64,000 bases of DNA from Leptofilum sp965223285 (GTDB taxonomy: Bacteria; Chloroflexota; Anaerolineae; Promineifilales; Promineifilaceae). Within the stretch, counting starts at the first letter, position 1, and each line of letters opens with the position of its first letter. The stretch spans positions 1,922,001-1,986,000 of the forward strand of contig NZ_OZ244997.1 in NCBI RefSeq assembly GCF_965223285.1, in the 5' to 3' direction. Shown here piece by piece: positions 1 through 8,316 of this stretch. A model generated the notes under the pieces. That model was not told where the DNA came from. It ran no database searches and was given only the letters and a program-made list of their open reading frames with translations. The position numbers and the translations under genes were made by a program.

Positions 1-351
1 CGTGCGATGAATCATCTTGGAAATCGCACCCGGATCAAAGACGATACTCATTGGTTCGGCCGTTGCCGTTGGTTGTGGCGGAGCCGTAACGGTTGGAAAC
101 ACCGTCGGGATGGCGGTGGCAACCTCCGTAGCCATCTCTGTCGGTTGGGGGGTGACGGTTTTGGGAACGGCCGTTTCTGTTGTCAGCGTCGGTGTTGGGT
201 AAACAGCAACCATCGTTGGCATAAGAGTTGGCTGTTCACTTTCTCCGACAGCGGGACGACACGCCACCAAAACCGATAAGATCAGTAAAAGCCAGATTAA
301 TTGGCTCATTGGTTTAAGATTTAACTGTTTTCTATTCATTTTCGCGTTCAT
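1..351 (-). CDS. Lipoprotein, 3' end outside the window (partial)
   Basis: The frame is open from ATG 351 to base 1, so 117 N-terminal residues are visible and the rest lies to the left. A second in-frame ATG is at 339. Residues 18-30 are hydrophobic and run into L-V-A-C with Cys31, a lipobox, so the protein is probably lipidated and surface-exposed. The following 60 residues are rich in Thr, Pro, Val and Ala, the usual flexible stalk of lipoproteins in this window. The visible end starts to look folded (P-G-A-I-S-K-M). The start lies 8 bases after the stop of the gene at 359, so the two are likely co-transcribed. The functional domain is not visible. Confidence 0.7.
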   Translation of the reverse strand, partial: MNAKMNRKQLNLKPMSQLIWLLLILSVLVACRPAVGESEQPTLMPTMVAVYPTPTLTTETAVPKTVTPQPTEMATEVATAIPTVFPTVTAPPQPTATAEPMSIVFDPGAISKMIHRT

Positions 352-358
352 TACATTT

Positions 359-610
359 CTACTTTGTGCCTGTTAGCATCCAGCAATCAGGCACGGGTTG
401 GGCCATGTCAAACGTTAGCTGCTGGAACGTTTCTCCAGCGGGTGAGCAATCTGGGTCGGCAAATTGATTGAACAGCGTGAGAACGGCCGTTTGCCCCAAA
501 GAGCGTGGTTGCCCAGCAGAATCCAAACTGGTGGCTGCAACCAGCGTACCAGATCCAGCTAGCATCAACATGACAATAATCACCAATACAAGTCGATTTC
601 GCACATTCAT
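359..610 (-). CDS. Small exported hypothetical protein
   Basis: I do not recognise this protein. The frame is open to 673, but ATG 610 gives a start directly at a signal peptide: charged M-N-V-R-N-R, then a hydrophobic stretch V-L-V-I-I-V-M-L-M-L, then small residues and a likely cleavage site near A-A. About 55 residues would remain after export; they include two Cys (D-C, D-C-W) that could pair. The lipoprotein gene at 351 follows after 8 bases. A competing plus-strand frame (468-749) has no such features. Existence is moderately supported by the signal peptide and the operon spacing. Confidence 0.5.
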   Translation of the reverse strand: MNVRNRLVLVIIVMLMLAGSGTLVAATSLDSAGQPRSLGQTAVLTLFNQFADPDCSPAGETFQQLTFDMAQPVPDCWMLTGTK

Positions 611-885
611 TACAATACTCGCTTCACAGCTTTCCCGTTGCCAGCTTGAACGGCAACAGGCAAAGCTATCCATTTTTACGCTACATTATGATAAATTTGG
701 AATCAAGGTACATCTGGCAAACGGTGGGCTTGCGTCTGTATTCTGTTAGCTTGCAATCCCTTACTTTTGGCAGGGCTGGCTTAGATGGGGCATAAATTTA
801 ATGTTACAATCAAATTGGACTAAATCGCGTATTCCTGCGATTTAAGCATGTAAATGCAAACAGAGTGGCGAGCAATGCAAGAAAC

Positions 886-1692
886 ATGAGCGAACCGTGG
901 CAATCCGTCCGCACGATGATTGAGCGCACCGCTACCGCCAAGGGGCGGGCATCTTCTGGCTACTTCTCTATTGAGGGAACGCGGCTCCATGAGCGAGCTA
1001 TCCGGGCTAGCGCGTGGCCAACGGCCGTTCTCATTGCAGACTCTATGTGGCAAAAACCAGGGGAACGGGAAACGGCCGTTCTCCACCAGCTCGCCCAGCA
1101 AAACATCCCCATCCACCCTATCCCCAACGCCGAAATGGAACGACTGACGCAAGGCCGCAGGCTGGGTGGCCTGCTGGGGTTACTCCCTCTGCCCAAACCG
1201 CTCAACTTGGCCAACTGGCTAGCTGCGCATTCTGCCCCAACTTTGCTGGTGGCGGTAGGTGTGGTGGACCCCGGCAACGTTGGCGGGCTGATCCGCACGG
1301 CACATGCGCTGGGCGCAGACCTGTTTGTGGCGGCTGGCGGCAGCGATCCTTACCATCCCCGCGCCGTGCGGACCTCGATGGGCAGCATTTTTAAGCTACC
1401 ACTGGTAACCACCACTTTGCCAGAGCTGTTCGCTACACTGCGGACAACGTCCATTCAAACCATTGGCACCGTGGCGGAGGGCGGGATTGCTTTGCCCAAT
1501 GTGGCGCAAGGTTTGAGGGGAACGGCCGTATTTATGGGTAGCGAATATTTCGGTTTACCGAATGAGCTAATTGACCAACTGGATATCTTGGTCACAATTC
1601 CCATGTCCTCCGGCATCGATTCTTTCTCCGTCAACGCGGCAGCGGCAATTGTGCTATACGAACTAAAACGTTCCTCTGAGCGTAAATCTTAG
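886..1692 (+). CDS. SpoU/TrmH-family RNA 2'-O-methyltransferase
   Basis: This is a SPOUT methyltransferase that transfers a methyl group from S-adenosylmethionine to a ribose 2'-OH in rRNA or tRNA. The three family motifs are in order: D-P-G-N-V-G-G-L-I-R-T-A (about residue 125), M-G-S-E-Y-F-G-L-P (about 218) and I-P-M-S-S-G-I-D-S-F-S-V-N (about 240), which form the trefoil knot and cofactor pocket. The N-terminal ~100 residues match the substrate-binding domain of the RlmB/TsnR type. The length (about 268 aa) is typical. The frame also permits a GTG start at 865; neither start has a convincing ribosome-binding site, so ATG is preferred. The exact target base cannot be told from sequence. Confidence 0.88.
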   Translation: MSEPWQSVRTMIERTATAKGRASSGYFSIEGTRLHERAIRASAWPTAVLIADSMWQKPGERETAVLHQLAQQNIPIHPIPNAEMERLTQGRRLGGLLGLLPLPKPLNLANWLAAHSAPTLLVAVGVVDPGNVGGLIRTAHALGADLFVAAGGSDPYHPRAVRTSMGSIFKLPLVTTTLPELFATLRTTSIQTIGTVAEGGIALPNVAQGLRGTAVFMGSEYFGLPNELIDQLDILVTIPMSSGIDSFSVNAAAAIVLYELKRSSERKS

Positions 1693-1758
1693 CCACGGAT
1701 TGCGCGGATTTTTTAGGATTGAATAAATTCATCTTGATAATCCGTGAAATCCGCGGCT
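1691..1758. repeat. Imperfect intergenic inverted repeat
   Basis: Left arm 1691-1710 (AGCCACGGATTGCGCGGATT) pairs imperfectly with 1739-1758. Both arms consist of the word CGGATT repeated twice. The left arm contains the TAG stop of the methyltransferase gene. No T-run follows, so this is a dispersed repeat rather than a standard terminator. Confidence 0.6.
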
Positions 1759-1776
1759 ATTTTCCAAAATGAAAAT

Positions 1777-1799
1777 GCCGCTCTCGCGATGAGAGCGGC
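1777..1799 (-). terminator. Rho-independent terminator of the MocR gene
   Basis: A perfect 9-bp stem (GCCGCTCTC 1777-1785, loop 1786-1790, GAGAGCGGC 1791-1799). On the minus strand it is followed by ATTTTCATTTT, which fits termination of the gene ending at 1873. It may also stop readthrough from the convergent methyltransferase gene. Confidence 0.7.
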
Positions 1800-1872
1800 A
1801 CTTTGCTAAGAAGGAGGAGGAAAAAGCGATTGAATGTCGCTTGCTGGTTAGATGGGATGAAACGGCCGTTTC

Positions 1873-3327
1873 TTACCCCAACAGCTTACCCATTACCGCA
1901 CCTAAGCGCGCCACGCCTTCCGCAATCTCCGGTTCGCTTAGGCCGCTAAAGCCCAGCAAAATGGCTGGCGGCGACGGGTGCGCCATGAAGTAAGGCGCCG
2001 CGGCATAAACACCTACCCCAACCTGTGCGGCGGCCTGCACAACGGCCGTTTCTGCTATCCCCTCTGGCAAATAGAGCATCACGTGTAGCCCCGCTGGTTC
2101 ATCGGCATACTTAACCAAGCCGTTCAAATGATTTTGCAAAGCCGTAACCAACGTTTGCCGCCGCTGGCCGTACGCCTGCCGCAGATGGCGCAAATGCCGC
2201 TCAAAATGCCCCTCCACCATAAAATCTGCTACGGCAGCCTGCGTCAGCGTGGGCGCCCCCCTGTCGATGAGCTGCTTTGCCTGCACAAACGGCCGTACCA
2301 ACGCCGACGGCAACACCACGTAAGAAAGCCGCAAGGCAGGAAACAGTACCTTAGAAAATGTGCCCAGATAGATCACCCGCTCATCGGCCGATAAGCCTTG
2401 CAATGCCGCCAACGGACGGCCGTCGTAGCGCAGTTCGCCATCATAATCATCCTCAATGATGAGCGCGTTTTCCTGCTGCGCCCAGTGGAGCAAGGCCATA
2501 CGGCGTTCCAATGGCAGCGTACCCCCGTGTGGAAATTGGTTGGATGGGGTCACAAAAGCCAGCCGCGCTTGACTGTGAGCAGGAATTTGATCCACGCAAA
2601 AACCGGCGTCATCAACGGGAACGGCCGTTAGCCTGGCACCGTTCAGCCGAAAAAGCGCGGCTGCGTCTGCATAGCCAGGTGTTTCTACCAGCACCGCTTC
2701 CCCTGGTTCCAGCAGCAGTCGCGCCAAAATATCCAACGCCTGCTGCGCCCCATTCACAATGACAATCTGTTCAGCCGTGCAAACCACCCCGCGCCAGCGC
2801 GTCAGGTAATCAGCCAACGCCTGGCGCAGCGGGAAGAAGCCTGCCACCGAGCCGTAGCGGGAGAGCATCACATCATCAGTGCTAAGGTAGCGGGCCAGCA
2901 GCTTGCGCCACACGTCGTAGGGGAAGATGTGGGGAAAGGCGCGGCCAAAGCCAAAGTCAATTTCTGGTTTTAGCTGTTTTGGCGTGGCGGGAACAGCCGT
3001 ACCAACCACACGCCGCCCCCAGGGTGACAATGTTGGCTGAAACGGCCGTGCCAATTCTACATTCGTTTTTGTTAGGGAAAGATGGTGCGCAATAAATGTA
3101 CCAGCCCCTGGCCGCCGCACCACAAACCCTTCGGCCACAAGCTGATCATATGCCTGTGACACAGTAATCCGTGCCAAACCCAGCCGCTCTGCCAATTGCC
3201 GCCCTGGCGGCAGGCGACGCTGCTGGCCAAAAGCACCTTGCAATATTGCCTGGCGTAGCTGCTGGTACAATTGCAGGTATAATGGTGTCTGGCTCTGCCG
3301 ATCAAATGTCCAATGTTGATCAATCAT
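1873..3327 (-). CDS. MocR/PdxR-type transcriptional regulator (GntR HTH + aminotransferase domain)
   Basis: A cytoplasmic regulator of the MocR class. Residues about 10-75 are a GntR winged helix (P-L-Y-L-Q-L-Y-Q-Q-L-R, then L-P-P-G-R-Q-L-A-E and T-V-S-Q-A-Y-D-Q-L). Residues about 110-480 are a fold-type-I aminotransferase domain with the PLP-lysine motif G-T-F-S-K-V-L-F-P-A-L-R. These proteins sense PLP or an amino compound and often control vitamin B6 or amino-acid genes. ATG 3327 is chosen over the longer frame to 3408 because the longer start falls inside a dispersed hairpin repeat and adds 27 residues foreign to the family. It is divergent from a TetR gene. The regulated target is unknown. 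Confidence 0.9.
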   Translation of the reverse strand: MIDQHWTFDRQSQTPLYLQLYQQLRQAILQGAFGQQRRLPPGRQLAERLGLARITVSQAYDQLVAEGFVVRRPGAGTFIAHHLSLTKTNVELARPFQPTLSPWGRRVVGTAVPATPKQLKPEIDFGFGRAFPHIFPYDVWRKLLARYLSTDDVMLSRYGSVAGFFPLRQALADYLTRWRGVVCTAEQIVIVNGAQQALDILARLLLEPGEAVLVETPGYADAAALFRLNGARLTAVPVDDAGFCVDQIPAHSQARLAFVTPSNQFPHGGTLPLERRMALLHWAQQENALIIEDDYDGELRYDGRPLAALQGLSADERVIYLGTFSKVLFPALRLSYVVLPSALVRPFVQAKQLIDRGAPTLTQAAVADFMVEGHFERHLRHLRQAYGQRRQTLVTALQNHLNGLVKYADEPAGLHVMLYLPEGIAETAVVQAAAQVGVGVYAAAPYFMAHPSPPAILLGFSGLSEPEIAEGVARLGAVMGKLLG

Positions 3328-3370
3328 AAAAGTGTCGCTCGTAAGTAATCGCTCGAAAACAAAATAACAG

Positions 3371-3433
3371 TTTCGGAGCTGAACGATTACTTTAAGCCCA
3401 TTCACCAATTCCCTATTTTACTTGTGAATGGGC
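3371..3433. repeat. Dispersed hairpin element, copy 1
   Basis: A perfect 10-bp stem (GCCCATTCAC 3396-3405, GTGAATGGGC 3424-3433) preceded by the shared block GAACGATTACTTTAAGCCCA. A related copy sits at 19861-19923. It lies in the divergent spacer between the MocR and TetR genes. Confidence 0.75.
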
Positions 3434-3523
3434 ATTAGGTACCTAAGTGTGAGTCAGGCTTATTGACTCTAATCGAAATGGGCAGTATCGTGCAATTGTA
3501 CAGTAAAGGAATTTTTAGAGGCT

Positions 3524-4150
3524 ATGGCTTATCGCAGCAGTGAAAAAACCCGCCAGAAAAAAGATGCCAAACGGACGGCGATGATGCAAGCGGCCGTTCA
3601 GGTATTTGCTGAAAACGGATATCACACCGCCACCGTGCGGGATATTGTCAAAGCCGCTGATGTGGCCATTGGCACCTTCTATTTTTACTTTCCCGATAAA
3701 GAAACGCTTTTTGTACATCTTTACGAAGAAACGGCCGACTTCCTATTGCAAACCATTGACCAGGCCGTTAGAAGCCGCAGCGACCTGGCGCAGCAGCTGT
3801 CGCGGGGCATTCAGGCCTATTTGAACATTGCCGTTTTCGAACCAGCGGTTGTGCAGCTGCTGCTCGTTGGGGGCGTGGGGGCCATTCCATCTCTGGAAGT
3901 TAAGCGCAGTACGTTTCGGGAGCGAATGATTCGGCTATGGCAACGGCCGTTGGACCAAGCGATTGACAATGCCGTGATTCCAAACCAAAACAGCCGCCGC
4001 GTTGCCGAAGCGTTTGCCGGAGCCTTTGATGAGGTTGTTTTACAACTTCTGGCTACCCCAGAACCTGATCAGGCAGTAACGGATGTTGTTCAGGATTTAA
4101 CCCTGTTTAGTTTGCGTGCAGTTGCTTTTAAGAGTGCGCCAACCAAGTAG
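3524..4150 (+). CDS. TetR-family transcriptional repressor
   Basis: A DNA-binding repressor. Residues about 15-62 form the TetR helix-turn-helix: A-A-V-Q-V-F-A-E-N-G-Y, T-V-R-D-I-V-K-A-A-D-V-A and I-G-T-F-Y-F-Y-F-P-D-K-E-T-L. The C-terminal ~140 residues are the helical ligand-binding and dimerisation part and cannot be assigned a ligand. The 208-residue length is normal. GAGG at about 3517 supports ATG 3524. The histidine-kinase frame downstream overlaps its end, so the two are probably co-transcribed. No clear operator palindrome was seen apart from the hairpin repeat upstream. Confidence 0.9.
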   Translation: MAYRSSEKTRQKKDAKRTAMMQAAVQVFAENGYHTATVRDIVKAADVAIGTFYFYFPDKETLFVHLYEETADFLLQTIDQAVRSRSDLAQQLSRGIQAYLNIAVFEPAVVQLLLVGGVGAIPSLEVKRSTFRERMIRLWQRPLDQAIDNAVIPNQNSRRVAEAFAGAFDEVVLQLLATPEPDQAVTDVVQDLTLFSLRAVAFKSAPTK

Positions 4151-4205
4151 TCTCCAAGTAATCGACAAACCATATCGATCAGTCATTAACCACAAACATC
4201 ACGCA

Positions 4206-6050
4206 ATGAACGACCACCACAAATCCGCTGAGGAGCTAATCCACGAGTTAGAGCAATGCCGGGAACAGGCCAAAGCTGCTGACCTACTCGATAACGCTAC
4301 CCGCGTTACCAGCATTGCCCAACTACAATCACTCACGCAGGGAGCAGAATCATTTTTAGCGGTTCATGATTTGGAGTCGCTATGGCCTCGCGTGAAAACG
4401 GCCGTGCAAAATACGCTGCACGCCGACCGTCTGGCTATCTACCTCTACAACAAAGAAACTGATGAACTGAGCTGCCCGTATACATTTGGTCTCTCGCAGT
4501 CTTACGTTGACCACCTCAACCAATCCTTTCGCAACTCACCGGGCAACGCTCAACTGTTCCACCTTGCACCTGTTTGGACCGAAGATGCACAAAACGATCC
4601 TGCTTTCCGCGACAAGTGGGATCATTATAAAGCAGAAAGGGTCCAATCCTTAGCTATTTTCCCGCTTATCAGCAAAGAAGGACATTCAAGTGGGGGGATG
4701 GCACTATACTGGAATGAGAAACGGCCGTTAGACAGCACCCTCATTAGTGCCGGACACACCCTGGCCCACATGGTTGCCCTTGCCATCAACACCATCAACT
4801 TGTTCAGCCAAACGCGGCAAAGCCTAAACCGTGAGCAAAAACTGAATGAAGTTAGCCGGATGTTAAACACGACAAACGATCTGCCTACTCTTTTAGGCAC
4901 TTTGGTGCAAATGGTAGCCGAACTTGTTCACGCCGATAGTGGCCTGCTCGGCCTTGTCATTGACCGGGAAATCATGACCTTTTACCCGTACAATGTGCCA
5001 AACTGGATGAATTTGCGGCCAGCACCACGCCCGCGCGGCCTTGCCTGGCAAATTGTCAACACCTGCGAGCCTATTCTTGTTTCAGATTATCCTGCGCATC
5101 CTGAAGCCATGGAAAAATGGATAGAAGCTGGCGTACTCACCTTTTTGGGCGTGCCGCTGCAAGCAGGTGAAAATTGCCTGGGTATGTTGGCACTGTTTAA
5201 CCTGAACAAATCGAGGCTTTCGTTTCGGGAACGTGATTTGGAGCTGGCAGCATCTATTGGGCAACAGGTGGGCATTGCCATCCAAAATTTGCGCCTGCTG
5301 GCCGAAACGCAGCAGCGAGCAGCCGCAATGGCTGCCATCCTCAACAGGCAAGCAGAGCTAGACATGATGAAAAACACCTTTACTCAAAGCGTTTCGCATG
5401 AATTGCGGTCGCCCTTGGGCATCATTTATGGCCACGCAGAGCTGCTTGTAAGTGAAGGATTAGGCAGCTTAAACGACGATCAAAAACAGTCGGCCGAAAT
5501 TATTATGCGACGGGTGATGATGCTGACAAACCTGGTGGATGATCTCACCGCCCTGCTGGCCGCTGAAACCCAGGAGCTGCGCCGTGAAGAAATTGACACC
5601 ATCATGCTCGTCTATTCGCTTTTGGCAGATTACCGGATGCGAGCCGAAGGATTGGGCATTACGCTTGAATCTGACATCGAAGAAAATATGCCCTGGATTC
5701 GGGGAGACAGCACGCATTTGCGCCGCGTTTTCGACAATTTAGTCTCCAATGCCTTCAAATTTACGCCAGCCGGAGGGCGCATTGTTTTGCGGCTTATGGC
5801 GGAGGGCGAAAATGTCCAAATTGAAGTTGAAGATACCGGCGAGGGCATTCCAGAAGACAAGCTGGATCGCATTTTTGAACGTTTTTACCAGGTTGAAGGT
5901 GGTGCCAACAGGCGACATACGGGCACAGGGCTGGGGTTAACCCTGGTGAAAGAGATCGTGGAGGCCCATCGCGGATCGGTGCGTGTGCGAAGCCAGATTG
6001 GCGAAGGCACTACGTTCACCGTTCTCATTCCCGGTTTCGTCCAAACGTGA
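4206..6050 (+). CDS. Soluble GAF-GAF sensor histidine kinase
   Basis: A cytoplasmic two-component sensor with no membrane segment. Two GAF domains (about residues 40-190 and 215-365) are followed by a HisKA helix with S-V-S-H-E-L-R-S-P (phospho-His near residue 398) and a HATPase domain with N-box D-N-L-V-S-N-A-F-K-F, G1 D-T-G-E-G-I-P-E and G2 G-T-G-L-G-L-T-L. All catalytic motifs look intact. The frame runs upstream to 4116 and overlaps the TetR gene. ATG 4206 is preferred because the extra 30 residues have no family resemblance. No response regulator is adjacent, so the partner is unknown. The HD protein follows after 21 bases. Confidence 0.9.
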   Translation: MNDHHKSAEELIHELEQCREQAKAADLLDNATRVTSIAQLQSLTQGAESFLAVHDLESLWPRVKTAVQNTLHADRLAIYLYNKETDELSCPYTFGLSQSYVDHLNQSFRNSPGNAQLFHLAPVWTEDAQNDPAFRDKWDHYKAERVQSLAIFPLISKEGHSSGGMALYWNEKRPLDSTLISAGHTLAHMVALAINTINLFSQTRQSLNREQKLNEVSRMLNTTNDLPTLLGTLVQMVAELVHADSGLLGLVIDREIMTFYPYNVPNWMNLRPAPRPRGLAWQIVNTCEPILVSDYPAHPEAMEKWIEAGVLTFLGVPLQAGENCLGMLALFNLNKSRLSFRERDLELAASIGQQVGIAIQNLRLLAETQQRAAAMAAILNRQAELDMMKNTFTQSVSHELRSPLGIIYGHAELLVSEGLGSLNDDQKQSAEIIMRRVMMLTNLVDDLTALLAAETQELRREEIDTIMLVYSLLADYRMRAEGLGITLESDIEENMPWIRGDSTHLRRVFDNLVSNAFKFTPAGGRIVLRLMAEGENVQIEVEDTGEGIPEDKLDRIFERFYQVEGGANRRHTGTGLGLTLVKEIVEAHRGSVRVRSQIGEGTTFTVLIPGFVQT

Positions 6051-6071
6051 TCTTCTTGATAAAATTCCTTC

Positions 6072-6737
6072 ATGCCCAAATCCAAAAAGAAATCTTCCCC
6101 AAAAGTTAAGCCGTGGCGCCCAACAGTTCAAAAAGCAATGAAAAAAGCAACTCAAAAAGAGGCATTGAATCGCTTTGGGGCAGCTGATCCTTTGTTTCAC
6201 TATCGGTGGGAGCATGTAACGGCCGTTGTTACCCTGGCCCTTAAATTAGCAGAACTCACCGGAGCCGATGCCGAAGTGGTTGAAGCAGCCGCTTGGCTAC
6301 ACGACATTCGCAAAGACGTTGGCCCCAAACATCCACAAGAAGGTGCTAAATTTGCCCACGAAATCTTGCCTACCACCGATTTCCCCAAAAAGAAGATTGG
6401 GCATGTGGCTCGCTGCATTCGCTCACACATGGGGCTGTGGCGGCGCAAACCGCTTAAAAACTTAGAAGCGCAGGTGCTGTGGGATGCAGACAAATTAGCT
6501 AAAATGGGGCTAACGTCGCTGTTTCATTTTATGCCGGTAACCATCATGAAGGGAAACGGCCGTACTACTCAGGAACTCATCAACAATGCCCGTGCCAATC
6601 AATCCTGGCTGCCCAAGACAGTGGCCAGTATGCATACCAAACCCGCCCAAAAAGCAGCCAAGAAGCGATTAAAACGGTTCAATCAACTGCTGGATCGGCT
6701 GGAAGCTGAACTAGCTGGGGATGATTTACTCGGTTAG
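6072..6737 (+). CDS. HD-domain metal-dependent phosphohydrolase
   Basis: The HD signature is clear: H-Y-R-W-E-H (about residue 42), A-A-W-L-H-D-I-R-K-D (about 76), and later H-M and D-A-D-K-L-A-K as the remaining metal ligands. HD proteins hydrolyse phosphomonoesters, nucleotides or cyclic dinucleotides using divalent metals; the substrate is not predictable here. The first 35 residues are Lys-rich and probably disordered or nucleic-acid binding. The 221-residue protein follows the histidine kinase by 21 bases and may share its operon. It converges with the TetR gene ending at 6745. Confidence 0.82.
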   Translation: MPKSKKKSSPKVKPWRPTVQKAMKKATQKEALNRFGAADPLFHYRWEHVTAVVTLALKLAELTGADAEVVEAAAWLHDIRKDVGPKHPQEGAKFAHEILPTTDFPKKKIGHVARCIRSHMGLWRRKPLKNLEAQVLWDADKLAKMGLTSLFHFMPVTIMKGNGRTTQELINNARANQSWLPKTVASMHTKPAQKAAKKRLKRFNQLLDRLEAELAGDDLLG

Positions 6738-6744
6738 ATGATCG

Positions 6745-7347
6745 TCAAGAGAGACTGACTGCCCGCCAAACGGCCGTAGCGATAATATTTTTCGCTTCTT
6801 CAAACGCTAATTCCTGCATGCCCCCCAGCCAGCGACGGGCAAATTCATGGGCTGGCCCCATAATGATGGCATCGTAAGCCCAGGGCGGCAGCCGCAACAG
6901 CTCCCCACTTTCTACAAACGGCAACATCCAGGCAAAAATATCTGCATAAAACGCGCCCTTGAAAGCAAGAATATCCGCCTGGTAGCTGCGCAGCAGGGTA
7001 CCTTGCGATGCTTCGTAAATAAAAGCTGCCCGCACCGGATTCGCAGCGACCCAATCCAGATAGGTATGCACCAACGTTTTGATGCCGCTTTTCGCTTCTG
7101 TGGTGGCTACAACGGCCGTTCTTAGCTGGCTAAAACAGTCGTCAAAACAATCCTTGTAGAGACCGTACAGCACCCCTTCCCGGTCTTTGAAGTGGTGATA
7201 AACGCTGCCCACACTCGCCCCGGAGCGTGCGCAAATATCGCTCATGGTTACGGCCGTTACCCCCTTTTCACCAACCAACTCCAGCGTTGCCGCTAGGATA
7301 GCTGCCCGTCGTACGGCCGTTGCCGTTTGTCTGATTTTCTTGCTCAT
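6745..7347 (-). CDS. TetR-family repressor of the divergent SDR gene
   Basis: The N-terminal HTH is typical: A-A-T-L-E-L-V-G-E-K-G-V, V-T-M-S-D-I-C-A-R-S-G-A and S-V-G-S-V-Y-H-H-F-K-D-R. The rest is a helical effector domain. At 200 aa the length is standard. It is transcribed away from the SDR at 7470, and the 122-base spacer holds two overlapping XbaI-like palindromes (7367-7399), which makes an autoregulated divergent switch very likely. The inducing ligand would plausibly be a substrate of the SDR, but this is inference only. Confidence 0.91.
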   Translation of the reverse strand: MSKKIRQTATAVRRAAILAATLELVGEKGVTAVTMSDICARSGASVGSVYHHFKDREGVLYGLYKDCFDDCFSQLRTAVVATTEAKSGIKTLVHTYLDWVAANPVRAAFIYEASQGTLLRSYQADILAFKGAFYADIFAWMLPFVESGELLRLPPWAYDAIIMGPAHEFARRWLGGMQELAFEEAKNIIATAVWRAVSLS

Positions 7348-7366
7348 TGCCTTCTTTCTTGATAAA

Positions 7367-7399
7367 TCTAGAATATTATTCTAGAATATTCCTCTAGAA
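7367..7399. promoter_or_regulatory. Double palindromic TetR operator
   Basis: TCTAGAATATTATTCTAGA (7367-7385) is a perfect 19-base palindrome with one central base. It overlaps a second inverted repeat, TTCTAGA (7379-7385) and TCTAGAA (7393-7399). It sits 20 bases upstream of the TetR start and about 70 upstream of the SDR start. Size, symmetry and position match a tandem TetR-dimer site controlling both genes. Confidence 0.8.
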
Positions 7400-7469
7400 C
7401 GATTTTCATCTTACACAGTTGGCAGTCTAACAACTTAGGCTGCCACAGGCAACTTTGGAGGCCAACCGA

Positions 7470-8309
7470 ATGAAAGGACAAGTCTGTGTGGTAACGGGCG
7501 GCAATGCCGGCATTGGCAAAGCGATTGTGCAGGCCTTGGCGCAAAAGCAAGCACGGGTCGTCATGGTAAGTCGAGATAAAATTCGGGGTGAAACGGCCGT
7601 TCAAGAAGTTCAACGCGCCGTTCCCCAAGCAAACATTGATCTGGTGCTGGGCGATGTGGGCAGCATAGCTGGAACACACGCATTGGCCTACACCCTGCTC
7701 GACAGCTACCCGCACATCCACGTGCTTATCAACAATGCCGGGGTTTGGCCAACCAAAAAACGCCTCAACGAAGACGGTTTGGAAACGGGCTTCATGGTAA
7801 ACCATTTGGCGCCATTTATGCTCAACCAGCTTTTACGGGAACGACTTCAGGCCAGCGCAGCCGCCCGCATTGTGAACATTAGCGCAGGTTTGTATGTAAA
7901 CGGCCGTGTCGATCTGCAAAAAACGCCATACGGGGATGATTTCCACCCCATTCGTACCTACGCCAATACCAAGCTGTGCAATCTGCTGTGCCTGCCCCTA
8001 GAAGCAGCCCAGCTAGAGGGCAGCGGCGTCACTATCAACGCCGTTCATCCCGGCGTTATCAACACAAAATTGGGCGATATGCGCGGCCCGCTGGGCTGGC
8101 TCATGAAGCTGGTCAAGCGTAGCTGGGCCAAACCAGCAGAGGGTGCCGTTGCCCCGGTCTGGCTGGCAACAGCCCCGGAATTGGCGGAAACAAGTGGCAA
8201 ATATTTCAATGAAAAAGAAGAGACCCCTTTGGAAGACGTTGCTCGAAACGATGCCTTAGCCAGCCAGCTTTGGCAACTCAGCCTGGAACTTGCGAAAATT
8301 ACTGCCTAA
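7470..8309 (+). CDS. Short-chain dehydrogenase (retinol-dehydrogenase-like)
   Basis: A Rossmann-fold NAD(P)H oxidoreductase: V-V-T-G-G-N-A-G-I-G cofactor loop at residues about 7-16, I-N-N-A-G-V-W at about 90, catalytic Y-A-N-T-K at about 168, and the P-G-V-I-N-T segment after it. The closest group I recognise is the retinol dehydrogenase/WW-oxidoreductase-like SDRs acting on lipophilic alcohols or ketones. ATG 7470 is supported by GGAGG at 7457-7461; a longer TTG start at 7455 would swallow that site. Expression is probably controlled by the divergent TetR through the 7367-7399 operator. Confidence 0.9.
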   Translation: MKGQVCVVTGGNAGIGKAIVQALAQKQARVVMVSRDKIRGETAVQEVQRAVPQANIDLVLGDVGSIAGTHALAYTLLDSYPHIHVLINNAGVWPTKKRLNEDGLETGFMVNHLAPFMLNQLLRERLQASAAARIVNISAGLYVNGRVDLQKTPYGDDFHPIRTYANTKLCNLLCLPLEAAQLEGSGVTINAVHPGVINTKLGDMRGPLGWLMKLVKRSWAKPAEGAVAPVWLATAPELAETSGKYFNEKEETPLEDVARNDALASQLWQLSLELAKITA

Positions 8310-8316
8310 TGGCACT

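Noticed and set aside
7..279. Plus-strand frames at the left edge
   Set aside because: They mirror the Thr/Pro-rich minus-strand lipoprotein and are rich in G/R/W as expected for shadows.
468..749. Plus-strand frame of 93 codons opposite the small exported protein
   Set aside because: No signal, no family pattern; the minus-strand frame has a signal peptide and operon spacing.
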